64,000 nt of DNA from Rhodococcus zopfii NBRC 100606 = JCM 9919 (GCF_001895025.1 NZ_BCXI01000013.1:124001-188000), one strand, 5' to 3'. Numbered from the stretch's first letter, positions 32,288 through 41,260 are shown. Numbers and translations are program-made. Notes: generated by a model from the letters alone, not told the origin.

Positions 32288-33145
32288 TCAGCGATCGTGC
32301 AGCCACCCGGCGATCCGCTCGACGATCTCCGCGTTGTCGCGGATCCAGCCGTTGTGGCCGAGCGGACGGTTCAGGTGCCACGTGGTGATCTCGGCCGCGG
32401 GCAGCTTCTCGAGCAGGTGCCGGGCCGATGCCACCGGTGTCATGTCGTCATTCTCGACGGTGATCGACAGCACCGGTAGCGTCAGCCGCGCGAGGCGTTC
32501 CTCGTAGTCGATGTCGGCGCCGTACGGCTCGAATCGTCCGCCGCGCGCCAGGCGCGCCCAATCGGAGATGAGCACGCGGGACTGCCGCCCGAACCCGCCG
32601 ACGTCGAGCTTGTCTCCCGGCCAGAAACCCGCGACGCTCGCCGTGATCGACATGGCCGCGGATCCGAGCAGGAGCCCGGGACCCCGCGACCCCGGAAAGT
32701 GCCGGTAGTAGGGAGTTCCCGCGGCGACGAGGATCAATCCGCCGAGCCGGCCCCTGATCCGCGACGCGTAGAGCACGCCGAGCTGACCGCCCATCGAATG
32801 GCCCAGCAGATACGGGGTCGAATCGGGGAAGCGCTCCCGCACGACCTCGAACATCGCGGGGAAATCCACGGACACCAGCTCGTGGTAGCCGTAGGTGCTG
32901 TCGGCATCCGGGCGCGGCCGGCTGTCGCCCTGCCCGCGCAGTTCGCAGATCGCTACGTCGAGGCCGTGCCCGGTCAGCGCCTCCGCGAACGGTTCGTAGT
33001 AGCCGCCCGGGATTCCGAGCCCCGGGACGACGACGACCACGATCCGGGCCGCGTCGCGGCGCGTCTCATGCTCGTGGTCCGGGCCGGGGAACAGACGGAC
33101 CGGCGCGGTGGTACCGCCCGGCAGTTGGATCGGTACGGTTTCCAC
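32288..33145 (-). CDS. Alpha/beta-fold hydrolase
   Basis: A 285-residue serine hydrolase. The oxyanion-hole region is VVPGLGIPGGYY, the nucleophile elbow GHSMGG (Ser about residue 118), and the late acid and histidine lie in ENDDMTP and PLGHNGW. ELRGQGDSRPRP resembles monoacylglycerol-lipase-like hydrolases. It is transcribed four bases after the patatin-like gene, probably as one operon of two lipid-active hydrolases. The substrate is not determined. The 147-bp gap to the convergent peptidase gene contains no gene. Confidence 0.85.
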   Translation of the reverse strand: METVPIQLPGGTTAPVRLFPGPDHEHETRRDAARIVVVVVPGLGIPGGYYEPFAEALTGHGLDVAICELRGQGDSRPRPDADSTYGYHELVSVDFPAMFEVVRERFPDSTPYLLGHSMGGQLGVLYASRIRGRLGGLILVAAGTPYYRHFPGSRGPGLLLGSAAMSITASVAGFWPGDKLDVGGFGRQSRVLISDWARLARGGRFEPYGADIDYEERLARLTLPVLSITVENDDMTPVASARHLLEKLPAAEITTWHLNRPLGHNGWIRDNAEIVERIAGWLHDR

Positions 33146-33149
33146 CGCT

Positions 33150-34244
33150 TCAGGGTAGGTCGTGAGGCGGGTCCCGGTCCGGTGGTTGGCCGGTGTCGCC
33201 GCCCTCCCCCTGCGTCGGCGCGGTGAACCCGGCAGTGTCGAGTGCCGCCGCGGTCAGCGACCATCCGAGTTCGATCATTTCGGCGGCCTTGTGGAAATCG
33301 AGGCTGCGGCACGCGGTGCGCGGTACCTCGACCAGGACGTCCGGCGGGTAGGCGGCGAGCTGATGCCGGGCCAGCGCCGACTGCATGATGTCGATCGACC
33401 GGCTCATCACCGCGACGCGACCGAGTTTCGGCGCGGCCACACCGCCGGATGCCACCGCGCCCTCGAGGACCGCGTCGACGGGCGTCTCGGCCGGGTCCTC
33501 CTCGTCGGCGGCATCGGATTGGGTCGAGTCCGAGTCGGCGGGGGTCTGCGCCGAGCCGAACCGGCCCACCACCGATCGCACGATGTCGCGTTCGAGCAGG
33601 AATCCGGCGCTGCGGCGGAACCGGCCGATCCATTCCTCGACCGGGCGCGGTTCGGCGCTGACGTTCACCGGTGACGCGAGCCCACCGCGCTCCTCGCCGG
33701 CAAGGCTGATCCCGATGGTCAGGTCCGATGCCAATGCCACGGTCGGCGCGACCGGCAGCGGCGCAAGAGTGCCACCGTCGGTGAGCACCCGCCCGTTGAG
33801 CACCGCCGGAGTGATGACGCCGGGAATCGCGATCGAGGCGCGGATGGCGACGTCGAGCGGGCCTCGTTGGAACCACACCGGCCGCCCCGCGACCAGATCG
33901 GTCGCGACCGCGGTGAACGGGAGCGGCAGGTCCTCGATCTGCACGTCACCGAGGATCTCGCGGACCCGGGCGAGTACCTTCTCGGCGCGGATGGCGCCGG
34001 GTGCGGTGACCGACACATCGAGCAACCGCACCACATCGAGCTGCGTCAGTGTCAGGGCCCAGTCGGTGTACTCGTCGAGTTTGCCCGCCGCGTACACGCC
34101 GCCGACCAGGGCGCCCATCGAGGATCCCGCGATACCCGCGATCTCGAAGCCGCGCTCGGTCACAGCCCGGATCGCTCCGATGTGCGCATATCCACGCGCG
34201 CCCCCACTGCCGAGTGCGAGAGCCACCCGTTTCGGTTCGGCCAT
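33150..34244 (-). CDS. Patatin-like phospholipase
   Basis: A 364-residue protein with the Ser-Asp dyad of patatins: GSGGARGYAHIG oxyanion loop (about 11-22), nucleophile GSSMG (about residue 40) and catalytic aspartate in TDGG. These sites support acyl-hydrolase activity on membrane or storage lipids. The region after about residue 240 (SADSDSTQSDAADEEDP-like acidic insert) is low complexity. ATG 34244 gives MAEPKRVALALGSGG, the canonical RssA-type N-terminus; the frame extends 44 codons upstream with unrelated residues. Likely co-transcribed with the downstream alpha/beta hydrolase. Confidence 0.9.
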   Translation of the reverse strand: MAEPKRVALALGSGGARGYAHIGAIRAVTERGFEIAGIAGSSMGALVGGVYAAGKLDEYTDWALTLTQLDVVRLLDVSVTAPGAIRAEKVLARVREILGDVQIEDLPLPFTAVATDLVAGRPVWFQRGPLDVAIRASIAIPGVITPAVLNGRVLTDGGTLAPLPVAPTVALASDLTIGISLAGEERGGLASPVNVSAEPRPVEEWIGRFRRSAGFLLERDIVRSVVGRFGSAQTPADSDSTQSDAADEEDPAETPVDAVLEGAVASGGVAAPKLGRVAVMSRSIDIMQSALARHQLAAYPPDVLVEVPRTACRSLDFHKAAEMIELGWSLTAAALDTAGFTAPTQGEGGDTGQPPDRDPPHDLP

Positions 34245-34441
34245 GGCTTCGACGGTACCGCCCACACTCCCCGACGAACCCCGACCCGCAGATTCGGGGT
34301 GCAGATGGGTGGCTCCCCCGATGTGCCCGAGACGGTGGTGAAGCCACGATGAGATCGGCTCGAGATCACAACCCACATCTCGTTCACACCAACGTCTTTC
34401 CTGTCGTCACCGCCTGTTCTTCACCATCGAAGGGAATCACC

Positions 34442-34771
34442 GTGCACACCATCACTTCCGCCGCCGCCGCCGTCACAGCCGCCACCGCAGCCGCCCTGCT
34501 CCTCGGTGGCCCCGCCGCAGCTGCCGAGCCGGTGCCGTCCGTGGTCGGGATGAGCGAATCCACCGCCCGCGCAACCCTCACGGAGGAAGGCGTTCCGTAC
34601 ACGGTCCTCAACCGCTCCGGCAGCGCCTCGGCTTCGTGCACGGTCACCGAGCAGCGGGATCGCGGCTACCGCACCGAGACCGACATGGTCTACGACCACG
34701 ACGACCACGAGTTCGACCGCGTCGAGACCCAGGTCTGGCGGGGCATCGGCCTCGTGGTGCTGTGCAACTGA
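34442..34771 (+). CDS. Small secreted PASTA-like protein
   Basis: A 109-residue exported protein. The GTG at 34442 follows AAGGGAA. The signal peptide (AAAAVTAATAAALLLGGPAA, cleavage near AAA/AEP) leaves about 80 residues. The mature start VPSVVGMSESTARATLTEEG has the PASTA pattern (V-P-x-V-x-G-M, A-x-x-x-L), followed by a cysteine pair (SCTVTEQ and VVLCN). PASTA domains bind peptidoglycan fragments or beta-lactams in kinases and PBPs; in a lone secreted form the role is unknown. Confidence 0.72.
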   Translation: MHTITSAAAAVTAATAAALLLGGPAAAAEPVPSVVGMSESTARATLTEEGVPYTVLNRSGSASASCTVTEQRDRGYRTETDMVYDHDDHEFDRVETQVWRGIGLVVLCN

Positions 34772-34791
34772 CCCGGATCCCGAGACGGTCG

Positions 34792-35373
34792 TCAGCGCAG
34801 AGCCTGGTCGAAGACCGGCCACGACCGGTGCAAGTCGTCCTGCCAATAGGTCCACGAGTGGGTCCAGGTGGGGCGAAGCTCGACGTGGGCCGGAATTCCG
34901 AGCTCGTCCAGTCGCGCGGCGAAACGCCTCGTGCATTCACCGGTCGCAGCCTCGATGACTCCACCGGTACCGGCCTGCCGTACGAGCACCAGCGGATCGC
35001 CCGCGACCTCACGCCCATCCAACGTGTCGTCGTACCCGGGAAGCCCTGTACCGCTGGAAATGTAGAGTTCGATGCCGCGCAGCCGCTCGGCGTTCAGGTA
35101 GGGATCGTGTGCGGCCCACGCCGGATCTCCGACGGGGCCCCACATGTTCGTCACGTCGCCCCGCCCTCGGTCCTCGACCACCATTTCGACGAAGCGCCTG
35201 CTCACCGGGTCGCTCGTGGACGGACACCCACTGTACGAACCGACCGCGCCGTACAGTCCGGGGCTTTCCACCGCAAGATTGAGGACCGAGGTGGCCGAGG
35301 CCGATACGCCGGCGATCGCGTTGCGCCCGGACGTACCGAGGGCGGCGTCGACGAGGGGCGAAACGAACGCGGG
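34792..35373 (-). pseudogene. 5'-truncated mycolyltransferase-like esterase
   Basis: About 191 residues match the C-terminal 56% of the intact paralogue at 40226-41260. They include the nucleophile region NAIAGVSASATSVLNLAV, GLYGAVGSYSGCPSTSD, NMWGPVGDPAW, NAERLRGIELYISS, VIEAATGECTRRF and the C-terminal histidine in WTHSWTYWQDDLH. The first ~145 residues (signal peptide and beta-sheet start) are missing and no in-frame start or ribosome-binding site exists. The nearest ATG (35389) is out of frame. The truncation point lies only ~33 bp from the nitroreductase stop, suggesting that a deletion joined them. Motifs remain intact, so decay is recent or the fragment is read by coupling; I treat it as a pseudogene. 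Confidence 0.72.
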
Positions 35374-35405
35374 TGAGCAGCGCCCGCATTCGTGCGTACG
35401 GGCGG

Positions 35406-36269
35406 TCAGTTCAGATCGAAACCACGTCGTTCGAGCGCCTCCCTCAACCCTTCCCGGACCCCGAGCGCTCCCCGCGTCGCGAACCGGCCGACGACCCGGT
35501 CGGTCCAGCTGTCCGGCAGGCCCTGCTCGCGGTAGAACGCGGAGATGCGGGCCTCGTACTCGGCGATGCCCGCCTCCTGCGCCGCCAGGTCGTACTGTTC
35601 GCGGTGCAGCACCACATCGACGCCCAGGCGCGGCTTGACCTCGGCGGATTCGGCGGGATCCGGGTGCCCGACGACGAGCCCGACCACCGCGAAACTGTGC
35701 GCCGGAAGGTTCAGCTCCTCGGCGAGCCGGGTCGGATGGTTCCGGATCGCGCCGATGTACACGGTACCCAGACCCAGGGACTCCGCGGCGAGTGCGGCGT
35801 TCTGCGCGGCGAGCGTCGCGTCGACCACGCCGAGCAGCGCCGATTCGACGAAGCCCGCGTTGACGAGGTCGCGGTCGCGCTGCTCGGCGATGCGACCGGC
35901 GCGCGCGAGGTCGGCGACCCACACCAGCAGCAGAGGTGCGTTGCGGACCGCGTCCTGGTCACCGGCAAGAGAGGCGATCCGGCCGAGCCGATCCCGGTCG
36001 GTCACCGCCACGACGCTCCACAACTGCAGGTTGCTCGAGCTCGCCGCGGACGACGCGGCCGCCACGATCGCTCGCAGCTGATCGTCGGACAGTGTGTCCG
36101 GCAGGAACTTTCGCACCGACCGGTGTGCAAGCTGGGTGGCGAGCACCTCGTTCCACGCCGGATTCTCGGACTGCACGGGATTGTCGGACGTCACGGGATT
36201 CTCGGCTTCGGTGGCGCCGTAGCGGAGGCCGAGTGCGGCGCGGCGGCTGTCGACGACGGTGTCGGTCAT
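35406..36269 (-). CDS. NfsA/FRP-like nitroreductase family flavin reductase
   Basis: A 287-residue FMN-dependent NAD(P)H oxidoreductase. The family start LATQLAHRSVRKFLPDTLSD is at about residues 44-63. SSAASSSNLQLWSVVAV supplies the FMN-binding serines, and later blocks AAESLGLGTVYIGAIRN and VVGLVVGHPDP are typical of the NfsA/FRP group. It may reduce nitroaromatics, quinones or flavins; the physiological substrate is unknown. ATG 36269 has AGAAGGGA upstream. The first 40 residues (NPVTSDNPVQSENP repeats) form an unusual extension. The mycolyltransferase remnant follows it directly. Confidence 0.86.
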   Translation of the reverse strand: MTDTVVDSRRAALGLRYGATEAENPVTSDNPVQSENPAWNEVLATQLAHRSVRKFLPDTLSDDQLRAIVAAASSAASSSNLQLWSVVAVTDRDRLGRIASLAGDQDAVRNAPLLLVWVADLARAGRIAEQRDRDLVNAGFVESALLGVVDATLAAQNAALAAESLGLGTVYIGAIRNHPTRLAEELNLPAHSFAVVGLVVGHPDPAESAEVKPRLGVDVVLHREQYDLAAQEAGIAEYEARISAFYREQGLPDSWTDRVVGRFATRGALGVREGLREALERRGFDLN

Positions 36270-36386
36270 GAGTGTCCCTTCTACAACGAGCCCTGACCCT
36301 CATCGTGCCGAGCCGCCTCGACACGGCCCAGCCTTTGCCTCACCGCGATTCCAGACGATTCGGGCTTCCTCGTTTACGCTGACCGC

Positions 36387-36770
36387 ATGATGCGACTCCT
36401 CGCGACTGCGGTCGTCTCCCTGATCGCCAACGCGATCGCCCTGATCGTCGCGGCCTGGGTGCTCTCCGGCATGTCCCTCACCGCCGTCGCGTTCCTCATC
36501 GCCGTGGTGATCTTCACGGTCGTCGCGGTCGTCATCGACCCGTTGATCCGCCAGGTCTCGGTGACGAAGGCGCCCGTCCTGCTGGGTAGCAGCGCCCTCG
36601 TCTCGACGCTGGTGGCGCTGATCGTCACCGCGCTCGTCAGCGACGGCCTGCAGATCACCGGTATCGGGACCTGGATCCTGGCGACGGTGATCGTCTGGGC
36701 GGTATCGGTCGTCGCCCGCCTGCTGTTGCCGATGGTGATCTTCAAGAAGACACTCGCCGCGCGCAAGTAG
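36387..36770 (+). CDS. Four-helix small membrane protein (phage-holin-4-superfamily-like)
   Basis: A 127-residue protein with four predicted transmembrane helices (LLATAVVSLIANAIALIVAA, AFLIAVVIFTVVAVVI, ALVSTLVALIVTALV, WILATVIVWAVSVVARLLLP) and a basic C-terminus FKKTLAARK. The arrangement fits the widespread 4-TM membrane family annotated as holin superfamily IV in mycobacteria, where no lytic role is established. Start ATG 36387; a second ATG follows at once. It is next to the PspC-like gene on the same strand. Confidence 0.75.
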   Translation: MMRLLATAVVSLIANAIALIVAAWVLSGMSLTAVAFLIAVVIFTVVAVVIDPLIRQVSVTKAPVLLGSSALVSTLVALIVTALVSDGLQITGIGTWILATVIVWAVSVVARLLLPMVIFKKTLAARK

Positions 36771-36851
36771 ATACCCTGAGGCGAAAGATCAGGGTCGGAA
36801 TCCGGGCGTCACCGGATGTGCCCGAGACCTGCTCGGCGGCAGTCTGAGTGC

Positions 36852-37055
36852 ATGACATCCGATAGCAATTCCACGCCCCGTCCGTTCGCCCGTTCCCGCT
36901 CGCAGCGCATGCTCGGCGGCGTGTGCGGCGGTCTCGCCGAGTACTTCGACATCGACGTCAACCTGGTCCGTGCAGGTGTCGTCGTCGCCGCCTTCGTCAC
37001 CGGCGGTGGCGCCGCGCTGGTCTACCTCGCCTTGTGGATGCTGCTACCCGAGTGA
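36852..37055 (+). CDS. PspC-domain small membrane protein
   Basis: A 67-residue protein: a hydrophilic N-terminus, the PspC signature RSQRMLGGVCGGLAEYFDID, then one hydrophobic helix ending YLALWMLLPE. PspC proteins act in envelope-stress sensing; this is a minimal stand-alone domain without PspA or a fused kinase nearby. ATG 36852 is chosen over one 12 codons earlier that lacks family similarity. Confidence 0.85.
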   Translation: MTSDSNSTPRPFARSRSQRMLGGVCGGLAEYFDIDVNLVRAGVVVAAFVTGGGAALVYLALWMLLPE

Positions 37056-37157
37056 AGGAACTTCCGTCGGCCTCGCGGGTCCGCGACGGCGGCGGGTACG
37101 CCACCCGGTGCGCGGGGCCCCGCGCACCGGATCAGGCGCTTCCCCTACCGTCGAATC

Positions 37158-38159
37158 ATGCTCTCGAAGATTCCCCTGCTGAACCGACTCGACCCTTTCC
37201 TGGTCGGCATCCTCGCGACGGTCGCCGTCGCCGCGGTGCTGCCCGCCGGAGGTGTCGTGCTCACCGGGTTCACATGGGCATCCAAGATCGCGATCGGCCT
37301 GCTGTTCTTCCTCTACGGCGCGCGCCTGTCCACCCGTGAAGCGGTCGACGGCCTCAAGCACTGGCGGCTGCACGCGACGATCCTCGCCACCACGTTCGTG
37401 ATCTTCCCGCTGCTCGGCCTGGCCGCGAAGGTGCTGGTGCCGTGGCTGCTGACGGACCCGCTGTACATCGGGGTGCTGTACCTGTGCCTGCTGCCGTCGA
37501 CGGTGCAGTCGTCGATCGCACTGGTGTCCGTCGCGCGCGGCAGCGTTCCCGGTGCGATCGTCAGCGCGTCCGCGTCGAGCCTTCTCGGCATCTTCGTCAC
37601 GCCGGTCCTGGTCGCCCTGACCATGGCGACACAGGGTGTGACGTTCAGCGCCTCGGCGGTGCTCGACATCGTGCTCATGCTGCTCGTGCCGTTCGCGGTC
37701 GGTCAGGTGCTGCGCCGCTGGATCGGCACGTGGGTGACGCAGCACGGCAAGGCCCTCAAACTGGTCGACCGCGGCGCCATCCTGCTCGTGGTGTACGTGG
37801 CGTTCAGCCGCGGCATGAACGAGGGCATCTGGTCGAGCCTGTCGATCGCCCGGCTGCTGGCGCTGATTCTCGTGTGCATCACCTTGCTCTCGCTCGTCCT
37901 CGCGCTCACGTGGTTCGGCTCGCGCCGCCTCGGTTTCAGCTACGAGGACCGGACCGCGATCCTGTTCTGCGGGTCGACGAAGTCGCTGGCGACGGGGCTG
38001 CCGATGGCGACGGTTCTGTTCCCCGGTCAGCCGATCGGCCTGATCGTGCTCCCGCTCATGCTCTTCCATCAGATCCAGTTGCTGGTGTGCGCGGCGATCG
38101 CGGCACGGCTGGGGAAGAATGCTCCCGAGCCGGTGACGGCATCGACGGGAACGTCCTGA
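37158..38159 (+). CDS. Bile acid:sodium symporter-family (SLC10A7-like) transporter
   Basis: A 333-residue membrane transporter with about ten helices. FLYGARLSTREAVDGLKHWR, LCLLPSTVQSSIALVSVARG, and CGSTKSLATGLPMA are the landmark segments of the bacterial BASS/YocS-like group, where the crossed helices bind sodium. Despite the family name, bacterial members move varied organic anions or are linked to calcium and cell-wall homeostasis; the cargo here is unknown. The start ATG 37158 (MLSKIPLLNRLDPFL) is well placed before helix 1. Its stop is 13 bp from the convergent MerR gene. Confidence 0.9.
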   Translation: MLSKIPLLNRLDPFLVGILATVAVAAVLPAGGVVLTGFTWASKIAIGLLFFLYGARLSTREAVDGLKHWRLHATILATTFVIFPLLGLAAKVLVPWLLTDPLYIGVLYLCLLPSTVQSSIALVSVARGSVPGAIVSASASSLLGIFVTPVLVALTMATQGVTFSASAVLDIVLMLLVPFAVGQVLRRWIGTWVTQHGKALKLVDRGAILLVVYVAFSRGMNEGIWSSLSIARLLALILVCITLLSLVLALTWFGSRRLGFSYEDRTAILFCGSTKSLATGLPMATVLFPGQPIGLIVLPLMLFHQIQLLVCAAIAARLGKNAPEPVTASTGTS

Positions 38160-38172
38160 ACGACCCCGGATC

Positions 38173-38886
38173 TCACCGCCCGGACGCGGCCGGACCCGCC
38201 CCGCCGAGCAGGCTGAGGTAGGCGTCGAGCTGGGCCGCGCCGGAGAGCAGATGGCGACTGCGCGCGTTGAGCCGGTCCTGCCACGCATCGAGAAACGCGC
38301 GCAGCTCGTCGGTTCCGCCCGTCTCGCGCAGCGAGTCGAGGAATCGCACGATCCGGGTCAGCGGGTACCCGCCGCGCCGTAATTGACGCGCGATCTCGGC
38401 GTCCCGCACGCTGTCCGGACCGTAGGTGCGGTATCCGGTGGCGCGGTCGCGTCCGGGCCGCAGGATGCCTTCGGCTTCCCAGGAACGCAACGTCGCCCGG
38501 TGCACGCCGAGCCGGTGCGCGAGTTCGCCGACGGACAGCAGCCCGCCGCTCGGAGCCGGGGTCGCGGTGGACAGGGCAGCGAGCGCCGACGCGACCTCGG
38601 CGCGCGCGCCGCGTTCGGCGAGCAGGTCGACGTGCGCGGCGTCGATGAGACGGTACGCCGATTCGGTGTCGCCCCGGTTGACCGAGCGCATGATCTCCAT
38701 CGCGGGCCGATGCCCGTGGCCGGCCCGCAACGCGAGAAAGGCCCGCAGGGCGTGCGCGTGCAGCCGCGTGTACTGCCGGTAACCGGTGTCGCTGCGTTCG
38801 GCCGGCGGGAGGATCCCCGCATCGTCGTAGTTGCGGATCGCCTGCGCGGACAATCCATGCTCGCGAGCCAGGTCGACGGGTCGCAG
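38173..38886 (-). CDS. MerR-family regulator with two HTH domains (TioE-like), probable CTG start
   Basis: A 237-residue regulator with two MerR-type winged helices. The first is RPVDLAREHGLSAQAIRNYD, then DAGILPPAERSDTGYRQY. The second (about residues 112-175) is LLSVGELAHRLGVHRATLRS, WEAEGILRP, TGYRTYGPDSV. The family N-terminus begins only if translation starts at CTG 38886, where AAAGGGAGG stands six bases upstream. The first standard in-frame start (TTG 38853) would cut off the first recognition helix. This double-HTH layout resembles TioE regulators. It is divergent from the erythromycin-esterase-like gene, a typical regulator-target arrangement; direct repeats lie between them. Confidence 0.85.
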   Translation of the reverse strand: MRPVDLAREHGLSAQAIRNYDDAGILPPAERSDTGYRQYTRLHAHALRAFLALRAGHGHRPAMEIMRSVNRGDTESAYRLIDAAHVDLLAERGARAEVASALAALSTATPAPSGGLLSVGELAHRLGVHRATLRSWEAEGILRPGRDRATGYRTYGPDSVRDAEIARQLRRGGYPLTRIVRFLDSLRETGGTDELRAFLDAWQDRLNARSRHLLSGAAQLDAYLSLLGGAGPAASGR

Positions 38887-38964
38887 CGCACACCTCCCTT
38901 TGAGACTTCGAACCAGGAACCACAGGTCGTTCCCGCAGAAGCCTCACACGATTCTTCAACGATA

Positions 38965-38993
38965 CCGTCGAGGGGGTAGGTGATTCCGTCGAG
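38965..38993. promoter_or_regulatory. Direct repeats before esterase gene, candidate operator
   Basis: CCGTCGAG occurs at 38965-38972 and 38986-38993, exactly 21 bp (two helical turns) apart. Both copies lie within 40 bp of the esterase-like start, and the second abuts its ribosome-binding site. The adjacent MerR protein is the obvious candidate binder; unproven. Confidence 0.35.
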
Positions 38994-39003
38994 AGGAGTG
39001 CTC

Positions 39004-40221
39004 ATGCCGACCACCGCATCACTGCACGACATCGCCCGCCCACTGGGCGATCCCGAGAGCCTCGGCCGTGCGGTCGACGAGCTGCTCGCCGCGCGACCCG
39101 AGCCGCCGGCCGTCCTCGCCGTCGGCGAGCCGACCCACGGCATCGAAGCTTTTCCGTTGCTGCGCAACGACATCCTGTGTCATCTCGTCGATCGCGGATT
39201 CCGGTCGATCGTGCTCGAGACCGATGTGTTCGCCGCGGCGGTCGTCGACGACTACGTATGCGGGGCGGGGACGGAGATCGACACTGTTCTCGCGACCGGG
39301 TTCAGCCACGGTTTCGGCGCCGTGCCGGGCAACCGCGAACTCGTCGGATGGCTGCGCGCGCACAATGCCGGTCGCGCGCCGGCCGATCGGGTTCGCTTCC
39401 ACGGCTTCGACGCGCCGCTGGAGTTCTCCGGTGCGCCGAGCCCGCGGCGCGCGCTGTCCGAGGTCGTCGAGTACCTGCCCGCGACGCTGCGGCCCGCGAC
39501 GGCCCGCGATCTCGACATGCTGCCCGGCGACGACGCGGACTGGTCGAACGAGGCAGCGATGTTCGATCCTGCTGCTTCGCTGGGTAATTCGGATCGAGCT
39601 CGGGCGCTGCGCGTCGTCGCCGACGATCTCGCCTGCGCGTTGCACCGTGCGGGACCTCTCCTGCGGTCCACCGACCCGGACGGATACGACGGTGCCGTCG
39701 CGCATGCGCGCACCGCGCTGGGTCTGCTGCGCTATCACGCGGCGATGGCGACCGCCGGACCCGATCGGATCGGGAATCTGCTCGGTGTGCGCGCCGAGAT
39801 GATGGCGGCGAACCTGCTCGCGATCGCCGCGCAGGAACAGCGGCGCGGACCGAGCCTGCTGTTCGCGCACAACGCGCACCTGCAGCGGGCCGGGTCCGGA
39901 ATGCGGGTCGGAGCGGAGAACGCGACCTGGTGCAGCGCCGGGGCCCTGGCGGGACTCGAACTCGGTGAGCGCTACGTGTTCGTGGCGACCGACGCCGCAC
40001 CCCACAGCGAACCGGGCACCCTCCAGCACGCGCTCGCCGAGGCGACCGTCCGGCGCGCGCTGTTCCCCGCATCCGAACTCCGCGGTGCGCTCCCGCAGGG
40101 TGTCGGTGCGGGCGATCCGATCGTGCCCGGTCACATCCCGCTGGCACCGGCCGTCCTGGACGGTGCCGACGCGGTCGTGTTCGTCGCCGACACCGACGGA
40201 ACGCGGCACCCATACTGGTAG
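39004..40221 (+). CDS. Erythromycin esterase family protein
   Basis: A 405-residue protein of the EreA/SuccinoglyBP-like hydrolase fold. The metal- and base-providing motifs are GEPTHGIEAF (about residues 43-52), VLETDVFAAAVVDDYV and a late HNAHLQR. The family includes macrolide-lactone esterases, but most chromosomal members in actinobacteria have unknown substrates. Resistance should not be inferred from family alone. ATG 39004 has GAGAGGAG upstream. It is divergently arranged with the MerR/TioE-like regulator, which probably controls it, so a small-molecule-inducible hydrolase is likely. Confidence 0.85.
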   Translation: MPTTASLHDIARPLGDPESLGRAVDELLAARPEPPAVLAVGEPTHGIEAFPLLRNDILCHLVDRGFRSIVLETDVFAAAVVDDYVCGAGTEIDTVLATGFSHGFGAVPGNRELVGWLRAHNAGRAPADRVRFHGFDAPLEFSGAPSPRRALSEVVEYLPATLRPATARDLDMLPGDDADWSNEAAMFDPAASLGNSDRARALRVVADDLACALHRAGPLLRSTDPDGYDGAVAHARTALGLLRYHAAMATAGPDRIGNLLGVRAEMMAANLLAIAAQEQRRGPSLLFAHNAHLQRAGSGMRVGAENATWCSAGALAGLELGERYVFVATDAAPHSEPGTLQHALAEATVRRALFPASELRGALPQGVGAGDPIVPGHIPLAPAVLDGADAVVFVADTDGTRHPYW

Positions 40222-40225
40222 CCGC

Positions 40226-41260
40226 CTACCGGGTCAGGGCGGCCTCGATCATCGGCCACGACTGGTGGAGGTCGTCCTGCCAGTAGCCCCACGAGTGGGT
40301 GCCGACCGGACGGAACACCGCCTGCACCGGGATGTCGAGCTCACCGAGCCGGTTCACGAACCGGTGCGTGCACTCGTCGGTCGCGGCCTCGATGACACCG
40401 CCGACCAGGATCTGGTTGGCGAGCACCTCCACATCGCCGTTCACCTGCGCCTGATCGAGTCGTTCGTGCTGGCCGGGCAGCCCGGTCGCGCTCGACACGT
40501 ACAGGTCGGTGCCACGCAGCCTCTCGGCGTTGACGATGGCGTCGTTCGCGACCCAGTCCGGGTCGTCGGCCGGACCCCACATGTTCTCGACGTTGCCGTC
40601 GCCGCGTGACTCGACGACGGTCGTCACATAGGCCCGGCCGAGGTCGTCGCTGGTGGACGCGCACCCGCTGTAGGAGCCGACGGCACGGTACAGCCCGGGG
40701 CGTGCGATCGCGAGATTGAGCACCGACGTGGCCGACGACGAGATCCCGGCGATGGCGTTGGCACCGGACGTCGCGAACGTGCCGTCCACGACCGGGGGCA
40801 GTTCCCGGGTGAGGAAGGTCGTCCACTTGTTGCGGCCGAGAACCGGATCGTCCTGCTGCCAGTCGGTGTAGTACGAGAAGGCGCCGTCGATCGGCGTGAT
40901 CACGTAGGCGTCCTTGTCCGCGAAGAAGGACTCGACGTCGGTCATCTGCTCCCAGGTGTTCCTGTCCTCACCGCCGCCGGCGCCGTTGAGCAGGTACAGG
41001 ACGGGCTGCGGCGTGGTCGTATCGGCCGGAAGCAGGATGTCGAGCGGGATCGTGCGACCCATGGACGGCGAGTAGACGTGGGCGACGACCTTGCGGTCGG
41101 TGATCCGATCGATCCGATCGATGTAGGCGCCGGTCGAGGCGGCGTCCGCGGGCCCGGCGCCGGACGGGGCGGGGTCGGCGGTCGCGACGGCGGTGGGGCC
41201 TGCAAGGCACAGCAGGGCGAGCGCGGCGATGGTGGTCCGGGATCGGAGGGTGGAACGCAT
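40226..41260 (-). CDS. Secreted mycolyltransferase/esterase (antigen-85-like family)
   Basis: A 344-residue exported alpha/beta-hydrolase. The signal peptide (RSTLRSRTTIAALALLCLAG, cleavage near ATA/DPA) directs secretion. The catalytic serine is in AIAGISSSAT, an intermediate GGGEDRNTW loop is present, and the late histidine is in GTHSWGYWQDDL. Members transfer mycolic acids to trehalose or arabinogalactan in the cell envelope of mycolata, which supports the organism assignment. Specificity here is inferred. ATG 41260 has GAAAGG about 13 bp upstream, and a perfect 14-bp hairpin lies 24 bp before the start. A truncated paralogue sits at 34792-35373. Confidence 0.88.
   Translation of the reverse strand: MRSTLRSRTTIAALALLCLAGPTAVATADPAPSGAGPADAASTGAYIDRIDRITDRKVVAHVYSPSMGRTIPLDILLPADTTTPQPVLYLLNGAGGGEDRNTWEQMTDVESFFADKDAYVITPIDGAFSYYTDWQQDDPVLGRNKWTTFLTRELPPVVDGTFATSGANAIAGISSSATSVLNLAIARPGLYRAVGSYSGCASTSDDLGRAYVTTVVESRGDGNVENMWGPADDPDWVANDAIVNAERLRGTDLYVSSATGLPGQHERLDQAQVNGDVEVLANQILVGGVIEAATDECTHRFVNRLGELDIPVQAVFRPVGTHSWGYWQDDLHQSWPMIEAALTR

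Noticed and set aside
39004-40221. Calling the erythromycin-esterase homologue a macrolide resistance gene
   Set aside because: Family membership alone does not establish macrolide hydrolysis; most chromosomal homologues have unknown substrates.
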